Below are positions 12,022 to 21,518 of a stretch of 64,000 bases of DNA, piece by piece (within the stretch, counting starts at the first letter, position 1; each line of letters starts with the position of its first letter). The stretch is taken from positions 7,501-71,500 of the forward strand of contig JAREIK010011453.1 of NCBI GenBank assembly GCA_029783825.1. Reading direction: 5' to 3'. Source of the stretch: Sapria himalayana. Taxonomy: Eukaryota > Streptophyta > Magnoliopsida > Malpighiales > Rafflesiaceae. The notes below the pieces were generated by a model that did no database searches, was not told where the DNA came from, and was given only the letters and a program-made list of their open reading frames with translations. The position numbers and the translations under genes are program-made.

Positions 12022-12295
12022 TTAAATCTGTATCGGGAGGGGGAGAGTTCGAAAATCAAAAATCGGGAGGGGGAGAGTTCGAAAATCGAAAATCGGGAGG
12101 GGGGGGGGGGGTTCGGGAGGGGGGTTCGGTGGGGGGGTTTCGGGAGGGATTTTCGGGAGGGAAGGGGGGGAGGGGGTTTCGGGAGGGGGGTTCGGTGGGG
12201 GGGTTTCGGGAGGGAATTTCGGGAGGGAGGGGGGAGGGGTTTTCGGGAGGGGGGGAAAGTTTCTGTACGGGGGAGGGGGAGGGGGAGGGTGTTAG
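12022..12295 (+). repeat. G-rich tandem tract, quadruplex-prone
   Basis: Imperfect repeats of (T/A)TCGGGAGGGGG and TTCGGTGGGGGGG include many runs of four to nine G on the plus strand. This is the expanded core of the nested MITE. The small open frame here is a consequence of the repeat. Confidence 0.85.
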
Positions 12296-13449
12296 AGGTT
12301 TAATTTTATTTTAAATTATTTTAAAAAACAGAATTTTAAATTATTTTAAAATACTGTATTTTAAATTATTTTAAAATATGGTATTTAAAATATATGTTAG
12401 AGTTAGAAGCTGTAACGGGAGGGGGCAGGAGTTAGAGGGCTTAAATATATTTTTTTTATATTTTAATTATTATTGTTTGTTTAATATATATACAATATAT
12501 AATAAATAAATAATTTATTTAATTTTAAATACATAATTTTAAGAATAATAATAAATATGCAATATTAAAATATGGAATATTTAAATATGAATACTCTTGT
12601 TAGTATGTATTATGTAATATTTAGTAATATATAATATGTAAGTATAATAGTTTTTGTTATATAATTTATTTTAAATAAATTATTGTTTTATGAAAATAAT
12701 AAAAATATAATGAAAAATGTAATAAATTATTGATGGAGAAAAAAAAATAAGATTAAATTAATTTTGAATTAATATAGATTATTTAAAATGCATAATTTTT
12801 TTTCATGCAGAATTATATAATAAAATGAGTTGTAATTCTGAGCCTTCAAGTAATCAAGAAAATATTCAAGATGATGATATTTATATTTAATTTTTTTTTC
12901 ATGCCGTGTCCTAGCCGTATCCGTATCCTAGTTTTTTGAAATTTGCCGTGTCCCCGTATCCTACCGTGTCATATCCGCGTGTCCGTATCCGTGTCCGTGC
13001 AACATAGCTTAATAGCATTAAGTATTAAATTTATTTTTTTTAATATTTTATCTCTATTAAGGGAGGGATGAGGTTTTCAATCTAGAGATAATAAGAAGAA
13101 GTTTCTTCTGAATAGAAAATCTAAATTTTTTGGTTTTTTCCTTTTAGCATTTTTAAAAAAATATTTAAGTAATAAGTCAATTAAAAAAACACAAAAATAA
13201 CTTAATGTTGAAAGTAATTTGCTTTCAGCATTCTACATAAAAAATAAACACGACCTAAATTATAAACTTCTTTTTTTAATAATAAGTTATTTTCTTTTAA
13301 ATATTTTTTTGAGTTCTCATTGCTTCTAAATTATTGGTAGAAACTGAACATCGCCTGCAAGAAAAAAAAATGCTGACTTAACAATATCCGAGAGGTGAGT
13401 TGTCAAATTATTGCATGATAGCTTAAAAAAAAGATAAAGTCCATGATAC

Positions 13450-14011
13450 TGGGCTACTTGACCCAATTTACATCTTTAATATGTACTAGTTATTATGCTA
13501 TCTAAATATATGTTATAGTAATGATTCCATTCTGAATTTCCTTACCTAGGAAGAAGTAATTTAATTTTATGTTTTGTCAATTTATAAAAGATCATATTGG
13601 ATGCTATATGCCTCATTGCCTCATGAACTTAAGGTCTTTTTTTAGTTGAGTGATTTCCATATTGTTATCTTCATAATTAGAATATAATTCATGTAGAATA
13701 TTTGTAAAATCATTATTCCATAATGACTCAAGAAAAATAAAAAAAAATAGTGTCACATTTGTGTAATCCAAATTAGTTGATTGTCTATGAAAATCTTCTA
13801 ATTCAGGTTCTTTATGATTATTTTATGTCATACAATATTTTTCACAATCTGTAAATTATATCTGATTTTATTGCTCATAAATCTGATTGTATTATATTAT
13901 GTCATATTCTCCTCATCTTTAAGGTCGTCATAAATAAATAAAAATTTATATCGACATCATATTGTCTATTAAATAATAAGTTTCATAGTAGATTATAGTT
14001 AAATCTAGGTG
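13450..14011. other. AT-rich spacer between Gypsy and CACTA elements
   Basis: No gene or repeat terminus recognised. Some words are shared with 1880-2330, so it may be a degraded retroelement fragment. Confidence 0.35.
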
Positions 14012-14029
14012 CACTACTAGAAAAATTGA

Positions 14030-14660
14030 TTTTAGCTACTAAAAAAAAGTAGTAGCTAAACTATTTATTTTAGTAGCTACATTTCTTTAGCTACTAAATA
14101 GCTACACTAGGACATAGTAGCAAAATTCCTTGTAGCTAAGCTAATCTTAGCTACTAGTAGTAGCTATTAGCTATTGTTTTAGCTACCACAAAATGTCATA
14201 GCTAATTAGCTTCTAAAAATAATAGTAGCTAAAATTAAAAATGTAGTAGCTAATTTAGGTAAGGAGGCGACTATATATAACTACTACTTAGCTACTATTT
14301 TACGTACTAGGTAAATAGCTACCAACAATAGTAGTAGCTAATGTAAAGAATGTAGTAGCTAAAGCAGTGAATATGATGATTATTTATAGCTACTAATTAG
14401 CTACTCACAATAATAGTAGCTAAAATTGAGCATACATTAGCCTAAAACAATATATAACTACTACTTAGCTACTACATGACGTAGTAGCTATTTAGTGACT
14501 GAACTAGGTAGTAGCTAAATATTATAGCTATATAACTACTAACATAATAGCTATATAGAAGTAGCTATTTAGCGACTCAAAAAATATAGTAGCTAATAAG
14601 GTGAAACTAAATTAGTAGCTAAACAGTAATAGCTAGTTAGTGACTAAACTAAGGTAGTAA
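14030..14660. repeat. CACTA left subterminal repeat array
   Basis: Dense direct and inverted copies of TAGTAGCTA / TAGCTACTA and close variants, spaced irregularly. Such arrays bind the element-encoded TnpA-type protein in known CACTA transposons. Confidence 0.85.
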
Positions 14661-14863
14661 CTAAATTTATAATTAAATTAATTATTAAATTATTAGAACC
14701 TTAAAACAAATAATAAAAAAAATTATTATTAAATAAAAATTATAAAATCCTATTACCGCAAAAACTAACATCCACCAAATAACATAAACCAAAATAACAT
14801 GTACTAAATCCCATGTTCTAGATAGCTATACAATAGACTAAAAAAGTTCAATAACAGGAATGT

Positions 14864-15303
14864 TCACATATCACCAATGGGGGGATCATCTGTGGTGGGG
14901 TCATTTGTAGGGGAGTCATCCACATGTGGAGCTGGAGCTGGAGCTGATGAGGAGACCTGTGTCGATTGAGTTAAAGCCCTCAGTAGAGCCTTAACCTCAT
15001 CAAGTTGATCTTGTAGAACTTTAACCTTAGTATCCACTTCCTCTCACACCTCCTGTCGAACTTCGTCCTTGAGCTGCTCACGCAGCTCATGATCATTCTT
15101 GGATGAGCATGCAGTGGAATGGTAAGATGGGCCACTCATGTATACTGAAGATCGGTCACCTAATCCATATATGAGTCGCTGACATTTTTTATCAGCTACC
15201 ACAACTCGTAAATATGCTGTATCTTCATCCATAGATGTTGTGTTCTCTCTTGAACCTTCATCTATTTGTACAATCCGTTGCATTTCTTGATGCACAGCTT
15301 CCT
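14864..15303 (-). pseudogene. CACTA transposase C-terminal exon (TNP1/Ptta-type)
   Basis: The minus strand has a splice acceptor TTGTAG at about 15304-15309, then an open frame. It begins EAVHQEMQRIVQ and contains YGLGDRSSVYMSG (the K-x-x-R-x-YGLG motif of plant Ptta/En/Spm proteins), an acidic coiled-coil segment, an Ala-Pro spacer and the end DDPPIGDM before a stop at 14864-14866. One premature TGA (near 15044) looks like a CGA-to-TGA change, and the frame is otherwise intact across it. This domain is the C-terminal part of the DNA-binding accessory protein. The exon is close to the element's left end because the gene runs leftwards. Confidence 0.75.
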
Positions 15304-16633
15304 ACAAGATTTGAATAGATATTCAGATAATATATGAATGTATAATTAAATTTTTTTTAATATAATATACTTTTAATTTATTTACCCCGATTTGGTGTTA
15401 TTAAAAAACACCATTTTTTTAATATAATATAATATATGAGAACAGTTTTTGAATATACAAAAAACACCATTTTGGTGTTATTAAAAAATTTTTCTTGTTA
15501 TCTTAATTTAGTGGTTTTTCTATTTTTTAGAACAAAAAAAATGGAATAACATATGTTTTTCATGTTTTCCATATTTTTAAAAATAGAAAATAATTTTTAA
15601 AAACATTAGAAAACATAATTTTTGTGTTTTTTTTAAATCAATCTTGTTATCTAAATTAATGTCTTTTGTGTTATCTATGTTTTCCCAAAAAAAACTAATT
15701 AAGAATAAAATATGTTTTTTGTGTTTTTAACTTAAAAAGTTTTCAAAACAAGAATCAAATAGTCATTGGGAATAGTTTAAAGTAAATATCACAACAAACA
15801 TTTACTAAAATCACTATTAAAAACAAGTTGTTCATTAATGAGCATCTTTAAACGAATGGAGACAATGGAGGATGGGGGGAAGAGATTGAAAGCTGGAGCT
15901 ACCCTTCCCAACCACACCGTACGGATTGTACAAATGGTGTTTGAATTTTAGCTTTTTGTGGAGGGTATCTCCAACACAGCCATAGCACTACTTCCTACCT
16001 ATTCTCTTCTCTGATCTTAAAGTCTCAGTGTTTCACTTTCCACGACCTCATTCATTATCATCCCCCCATCCACCTTTCTCGATTTCTACCCTTTTCTTCC
16101 ATATCTTCTTCTACTATATTTCTCTTTAACTTTATCTTTTTATGGTCTTTATATATATATTTTTTACAGAGACCCTATTGGAGATATAAAGTAGAGACCT
16201 TTCCCATTTTGAAAATATTTTTAAATTCTGCTCCCTTAAAAATTGTTTCAACAAACTTGTTGAATGTTTTGCAAACTCAAGGAGGTAGACACCTTATAAA
16301 ACCGTGAACATTTTGAGGAACAGCACTGCTCCACTCTTCCCCAAAATAATAATTATCATTTTTTTTGAATGCAAATCAATCTTTTTTTACAGATGGGGCC
16401 CTACATGTCTTGGGAGTATTAAGACAAAGATTAAGGAAGGTGGGGTGGGGTGGGGTAAATCTTTTCCTCTTCCCGCACCATAAGTATTGATTTTCCTCCA
16501 TTTTCTCGACATCCAAACATACAAGTAATCAAATATTCAAACAAAAATATACCTTGTCAAACGTTCAAGTGGTCGTCACTGCCTTGATCGAGTTGTTCTT
16601 CACGCTCTTTGCAGACGGAAGTCGAGTTGTTCT
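15304..16633. other. CACTA interior without recognised exon
   Basis: AT-rich and probably intronic. It contains a Stowaway-like MITE candidate at 15968-16184. No further transposase domain was recognised. Confidence 0.4.
15968..16184. mobile_element. Stowaway-like MITE candidate
   Basis: Ends TCTCCAACACAG and, in reverse complement, TCTCCAATAGGG, flanked by TA at 15966-15967 and 16185-16186. The inverted repeat is short (seven exact bases), so the call is tentative. Confidence 0.4.
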
Positions 16634-17692
16634 TGGTAGGGGAAAACCGGCCAACACAATCACGAACAGAATAACAGAGCAAAAAAAAGGTAGCACAATT
16701 AAATTCCCCTTTACTTGCAAGAACTTATGAGGAGTACCAATAAATTATAGAGCAAAAATATAAATCAATGGCACACAAGAGATGCAATTTTTAACGTGGA
16801 AAACCCCTTAAGGTAAGGGTAAAAAAAAACACGGATCGTCCAGACCAAAGAAATAGCTCCACTATAATCAATAGAGGTACAAGAGAGTTTCCAATAAGTA
16901 CACCTAAAAAACGTGCTATAGCCAGCAATCCAATTAAACACCAATGCTTCTGATGCACAATAAGAAGAAACAAGAAAGAACCCAAAAGCAGAATATAAAT
17001 TGCGAAGCACTTATCTCCCTGCTGAGTTATCGTATCGACAATCTAACCGTATAGAATGAAGTATTACGTTTTCTGAACCTGCTGTCCAAAAATCAGCCCG
17101 ATCCAACGGTGAACGAATCTGCAATTGTAATCTGAAAAACAAGATCTGGTGGATGTACGAAAATCACAAAGACTTTCATTCTCCTCACTTATCTCCCTGT
17201 TCAGATATTGCAATGACAATCCAACCGTACAGAATGAAGTATCACGTTTGCTGAACTTGTTGTCCAAAAATCAGCCCGATCCAACGGTGAACGAATCTGA
17301 AGTTGTAATCTGAAAAAACGAGATCTGGTGGATGTTCGTAAATCACAAAGACTTTTCTTCTCCTGACTTATCTCCCTGCTCAGATATCGCAACAACAATC
17401 CAACTGTACAGAATGAAGCATCACGTTTTCTGAACATGCTGTCCAAAAATAAGCCCGATCCAACGGTCAACAAATCTGCAGTTATAATCTGAAAAACGAG
17501 ATCTGGTGGATGCGCGAAAATCACAAAGGTTTTTCTTTTCTTCTCTCTTTCTTTTGCTGCTATATTTATCACAAAAATGAGCACACTCTCTTCTGCCCTA
17601 ATTTGACCCCTCTCCACTTAAATAAGAGAGACAAATTGGCCCTCACAATTTGGGCTTTTACTCCACATAAGAAAGGAGCCCAAAACCCAACA
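16634..17692 (-). mobile_element. Solo LTR (probably Copia) with 5-bp duplication
   Basis: On the plus strand it begins TGGTAGGGG and ends CCCAACA, so the minus strand runs TGTTGGG...CCTACCA, proper LTR ends. Flanks are GTTCT at 16629-16633 and GTTCT at 17693-17697, a perfect 5-bp target duplication. There is no PBS, gag or pol on either side, so the internal region has been lost, as in LTR-LTR recombination. It contains an AACGTGGAAAACCCC block near the minus-strand 3' end, typical of plant Copia LTRs, and a triple tandem repeat at 17010-17545. Length is 1059 bp. It is inserted in the CACTA interior. Confidence 0.75.
17010..17545. repeat. Three tandem units of about 178 bp inside the LTR
   Basis: Units start at 17010, 17188 and 17367 with CTTATCTCCCTG. 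Each contains CAGCCCGATCCAACGG (or a close variant) and GAGATCTGGTGGATG, ending in AAATCACAAAG. Spacing is 178 and 179 bp, and the copies differ by scattered substitutions. Confidence 0.92.
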
Positions 17693-17697
17693 GTTCT

Positions 17698-19214
17698 TTA
17701 CGCTCTTGATGGGATATTTTTCAGATAGGGTTTCTCTTTTGACAGAATAGCCCTAAGTTGTGTTTTTCATATTCTTCACGTTTTATATTTTTCAGTCTGC
17801 AGAATAACCCATTCCCTTGGCCCATATCCATGTCCCTATCCAAAACTTTACCAAATTCTTGAATTTTCCCTGTCAAAAGAGGACCCAAAATCAATTGGGT
17901 TTTAAAACACGTGTCTCACTTACATCTCTCATTTACCAGTAACAAAATTTTATTTCAAAAAGCAATAAAACATTGATTAAAAAAAAGCAAATAAAACAAT
18001 AATGATAATAATAAGGATAAATAGAGTGGACTAGGCTTAAGGATTGGAATGACCCATAAAAATGGCAGGGCTTGTGTCTGTGTTAAATCATTTCATTCCT
18101 TTCAAATCAGAGTCCAATTTTCTTAATTTATTTCGTCAAAATAAAAAACAAAAAAACAAACTCAAGAACATTAAAAAAACACACACTTTAGTGATGGCTT
18201 ATTCTATAATTATTCCGAAAATATTGATTCCATTCAACTACCAAAAGCATTGAACTTCAAATTTTCTTGAGTGAAATGAGGTGCAGCATTCATTCCCAGA
18301 ACAAAGAATAATGCCTAACTTTTCTAATAAATGGGGAATAACATATTTTTTTAGTTTTTCATTACACCTCATTTTATTATGCTTTAAGAAAGTAATAATA
18401 TCGTTAAAAAAAGTTTTTTTAAAAAAAATTCTTTTGACATAATAATTATAAAATAATTTTAAACATTAAAAAATTGTTAAAAAAGTGTCATATTGAACTC
18501 AAATCCTTCAAGTTAGAGTATTTATGAAAGGCAGTTGTTTAATATGATATTAGAACTTAGTTTGATAGATGTTTATTTGAAAGTTAATAAATAATTCTAT
18601 TTAGTTTGTTTGGGAATGAGGATGTTAAGAAAAAAGGGGACCCAAAATAAATTGACACTTTTTATTTTAAAAGCTCCGGGAAAAAATTGAAGAATGTGCT
18701 TATTATTTTTAATACTTTTTTAAAGCTCAAATCTAGATCTGGTTTAACTAGGGACTACGACTCAGGTAATTTAGAGCTTAAATGTTTTTAGTTTATAAAA
18801 TTTATTATAAAATATAAAATTAAATAATCGTACTAATTCTAATTATTTTATTAATCATTGATTTGTTATTAAAATAATTTAATATTTAAATTTGCCAAAC
18901 AATTAAATATTATATTTTTATAGTTGAATTTATCATTTAATTAAATATTATTTTTAAAATTTATAATACTTTTAAAATTATAATTCAATATATGAAATTT
19001 TACTTATTTTTAAAATTTTCCATAATTGATTTTTTTTTAGAAAGTTATAAATCTTTTTAAAAGTTGAATCCAAACTTGTCATAATTATAGAGAAGTTACA
19101 ATTTTGAATTACATTTAAAAGTTATAAATCTTTTTAGAAAATGAATCCAAACTTATAAATTGAATCCAAACTTATATTTTTAAATTTTTATGACTGAATT
19201 TAAAAAATTTACAA
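17698..19214. other. CACTA interior, right half
   Basis: Increasingly AT-rich. No exon of the transposase was recognised. Confidence 0.35.
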
Positions 19215-20027
19215 ATTTAGTTATTGTCGACAATGTAGTAATTATTCAGCTACTACATAGCTACTGCTTAGTAGCCATATTAATATGTTAGATACTAAAT
19301 AGTAGCTAAATCGTTGCTATTTAGCTACTACCAACAATGTAATGGCTATTTAGCTACTACATAGCTACTGCTTAGTAGCTACGATTTTGGCTTGGTAATA
19401 TTGCAGCTGTTAAATAGTAGCTGTGTGGTAGCTATTTAGCTACTAACATCAATGTAGTAGTTATATAGTAACTATTTAGCGACCTAAACAAATATAGTAC
19501 CTTTATAGTAGCTCTTCAGCTATTACATAGCTACTACATCGTAGCTAAATTAGTATGTTAGCTATTAAGTAGTAGCTATATAGTGACTATTTAGCCACTA
19601 CCAACAATGTAGTAGATATGCAGCTACTACATCGCTACTATTTAATAGCTATAGTTTTCACTTGTTAGTGTTTTAGCTACTATATAGTAGCTATATATTA
19701 GCTATTTGGTAACTAACAACAACTCAGTAGTTATATAGAAGCTATTTAGTAACTAAAACAATAGTAGTGATGTAGTAGCTAAATAGCTACTACATAGCTG
19801 CTACGTAGTAGCAAAATTTGTATTTTTAGCTACTATTTAGTAGCAAAATTGGTATTTTTAGCTACTATTTAGTAGCTAAAAATAGCTATTTAGCTACCAC
19901 CAATAATGTAGTAGCTACGTAGCTACTATATAGCTACAATGTAGTAGCCAAGGTTTTGGGTTGGTAGTATTTAGCTTGTAAATAGTAGTTGTGTAGTAGC
20001 TATTTAGTGACTAACATCAATTTAGTG
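19215..20027. repeat. CACTA right subterminal repeat array
   Basis: Repeated TAGCTACTACATAGCTACT and TAGTAGCTA motifs equivalent to the left array. The array ends without a terminal inverted repeat at the junction with GC-rich hAT sequence. Confidence 0.8.
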
Positions 20028-20286
20028 CCCGGGTTAAGAACGACCCGTGCTGTGCCGTGCCGGTTCACGCAGGCACGCGTGGCACTAACGGCGTGTCACG
20101 TGTGCCGAGGCGTGACGTGACTCGTGAGTCACGAGTCACGACTCGCGAGTCGTGAGTCACGACCGTGTTTGCCAAACACGAGTCACGACCGTGTTTGGCA
20201 AGGCGTGCCCGAGCGGGCCCGGCACGGCACGGCCTTGTCGTGCCTACGGGCCGTGCCGTGCTGGGCCGGCCCGTTTGACACCTCTA
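20028..20286. mobile_element. Truncated hAT MITE (right terminus only)
   Basis: The right end CCGGCCCGTTTGACACCTCTA is the hAT terminus shared with 21617-22049. Interior words (CCGGTTCACGCAGGCACGCG, GAGTCACGAGTCACGA) match the reverse complement of that MITE. The left terminus is missing, and the sequence starts abruptly at CCCGGG after CACTA subterminal repeats. It shares a breakpoint with the CACTA element, suggesting one deletion removed both ends. Confidence 0.75.
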
Positions 20287-20655
20287 TCTTGAATTATCAT
20301 ATTGAAAATTATGTATAAAAGTAAGCTCCCACTGATCATATCATCTAAAGTATATTATTTTATAAACTAATAATCATTCCATCATCCAAAAGATTATTAT
20401 TTGTTTATAAAATTAAAATCTATTTTTTTATTCTAATATTTCTATGAAATCAGTTTATAATTTTTTGAGCTTGAGTAGGATTATCTTCTGTGTATGAAAT
20501 TAGTCGAATATATTATTTTTATAAAATTATCATCTGTTTGATAAAATAATCATTGTTATCAAAAGCATATGATTTACGATTTGATTTATGATTCATGGAG
20601 TAAACGATCTGAATCTTTAAAAGAATCAAAAATATATATGAATCAAAGACTGAAT
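20287..20655. other. AT-rich flank containing a dispersed repeat
   Basis: The part 20311-20547 has an inverted relative at 48532-48763. No gene. Confidence 0.45.
20311..20547. repeat. Dispersed repeat, inverted copy at 48532-48763
   Basis: The two segments match as reverse complements along most of their length, including words such as AATAATCATTCCATC and ATTTTTTGAGCTT. Neither shows clear terminal inverted repeats. The copy at 48532 lies inside a hAT element, so this is a mobile or formerly mobile sequence. Confidence 0.55.
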
Positions 20656-21434
20656 TAGAGGTGTCAACCGGGCCGGACTGACCCAGCTGACACGAGGCAC
20701 ATCACGATTCGACTGTGTATGGGCCGGCACGTCATGGGAATTTCCCGTGCCCGTGTCGTGCCGTGCTTGTCGACTACACCAACCATGCATTGCCGTGCCG
20801 TGCCGAGGCCAACCGAGCCTCGTGTCGTGCTTGGCCTAGCTCGATTTCATGACCCTTTGGCATGGTAACTCGGCACGAGACACCACCCCACCCAGCACCT
20901 GCGATAGCACTTAGTAGCTTTCCGGAAACTACCCGAGCCTAGCCCCGATTGCACCCCTCCTCACCCTACTTGTGGGCCCGCCCCCAATACCCTCCAATGG
21001 TTCGATATTAAAAAAAAATAATTTGAATTTTAGTCATTGGATTTCGCCTACAACGGCTATGAGATAGAATCCGAGGGCCCTCATGATTCTGTTTACTAAT
21101 TATCAATAAAAAAAATACATACAAATTACTTAAAAAAAATCATTCCTACAATCTATAAAAGCTCCTCCCTCTCTATAATTTTTATGTTTTTCAAAAACAT
21201 AAATTCTCACTCTCAAATCTCTCTCAAATCTTCTCTCTCTGGATTTTGGCATTCAGTTTGACTTTATGGGACTTGCTACTCGGGCTTGGTTTTGGAAGTT
21301 TGAATCTTGGTGTTAACTGTGGTGCACGTACTCTACTTTTAAATTGCTTTATGGGTATTTTTAATTTTTGTTTATTATTTAACTAAAACACTTAACTTAA
21401 TAATTAATATTTAAAAATAATTAGTATTTTTTAC

Positions 21435-21454
21435 TCTCTCTCTCTCTCTCTCTA
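21435..21454. repeat. (CT)n microsatellite
   Basis: CT dinucleotide run in the 5' leader of the hAT transposase gene. Similar CT runs occur at the same place in the relatives near 34706 and 47816. Confidence 0.85.
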
Positions 21455-21518
21455 GTCTCTACTCTTTAATCTATTTCTATCATCTAGGCTTTATCTTTTG
21501 TCGAAAAAAACTAACAAA

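Larger units (their letters stand above)
11685..13007. mobile_element. GC-ended MITE with an 8-bp target duplication
   Basis: Inverted termini CTGTGTTGCACGG and CTATGTTGCACGG (right end, reverse complement) are flanked by CTTAATAG at 11677-11684 and 13008-13015. Subterminal sequence consists of repeated GTGTCGGACACG and GATACGCCACGTGGC words that can fold back. The core has a very G-rich tract (12022-12295) and an AT-rich part. An 8-bp duplication suggests a hAT-like source, but a Mutator-like source with 8-9 bp is possible. No transposase is present. It is related to the element at 38092-38638. Confidence 0.75.
11612..13255. mobile_element. Tourist-like (PIF/Harbinger) MITE carrying a nested MITE
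   Basis: Left terminus GGTGATGTCTGTTTTTTT and the reverse complement of the right terminus, GGTCGTGTTTATTTTTTAT, form an imperfect terminal inverted repeat. The flanks are TAA at 11609-11611 and TAA at 13256-13258, the duplication typical of PIF/Harbinger. Without the nested insert (11685-13007 plus one 8-bp duplication) the element is about 313 bp. It sits in the 3' LTR of the Gypsy element and so is younger than it. Confidence 0.75.
6630..13449 (+). mobile_element. Decayed Ty3/Gypsy chromovirus, complete in layout
   Basis: The element reads 5' LTR, primer binding site, gag, protease, RT, RNase H, integrase, chromodomain-like tail, 3' LTR on the plus strand. The two LTRs align: 6660-6815 and 11440-11605 share AAAGTGTG, GATTCTAGA and GxGACCTCATTT words, and 6880-6910 pairs with 13315-13345. 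A PBS variant, TGGTACCAGAG, sits at 7015-7025. The 3' LTR is split by a Tourist-like MITE at 11612-13255. All coding regions carry stops and frameshifts. Exact outer ends were not resolved, because no clear TG/CA ends or 5-bp duplication were found. Domain order PR-RT-RH-IN plus a C-terminal chromodomain-type region identifies a chromovirus. Confidence 0.8.
11405..13449 (+). repeat. 3' LTR of the Gypsy element, interrupted
   Basis: The LTR is split into 11405-11611 and 13256-13449 by a Tourist-like MITE. Both halves align with the 5' LTR at 6630-7012. The right end is approximate. Confidence 0.6.
14012..20027 (-). mobile_element. CACTA (En/Spm-like) element lacking its right terminus
   Basis: The left end CACTACTAGAAAAATTGA is the canonical plant CACTA terminal sequence. 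It is followed to 14660 by dozens of TAGCTACTA / TAGTAGCTA motifs in both orientations, the subterminal transposase-binding repeat type. The same motif array resumes at 19215-20027, so this is the opposite subterminal region. A minus-strand transposase exon lies at 14864-15303. No GTAGTG terminus follows. Instead the sequence breaks abruptly at 20027/20028 into a truncated hAT end. A solo LTR is nested at 16634-17692. Confidence 0.8.

Noticed and set aside
11661..12314. Several short open frames with repetitive Gly/Arg or YATW-type content
   Set aside because: They come from the palindromic termini and G-rich core of a MITE.
17010..17545. Regularly spaced repeats resembling a CRISPR array
   Set aside because: The units are contiguous 178-bp tandem repeats inside a plant LTR, with no spacer/repeat alternation, and the genome is eukaryotic.
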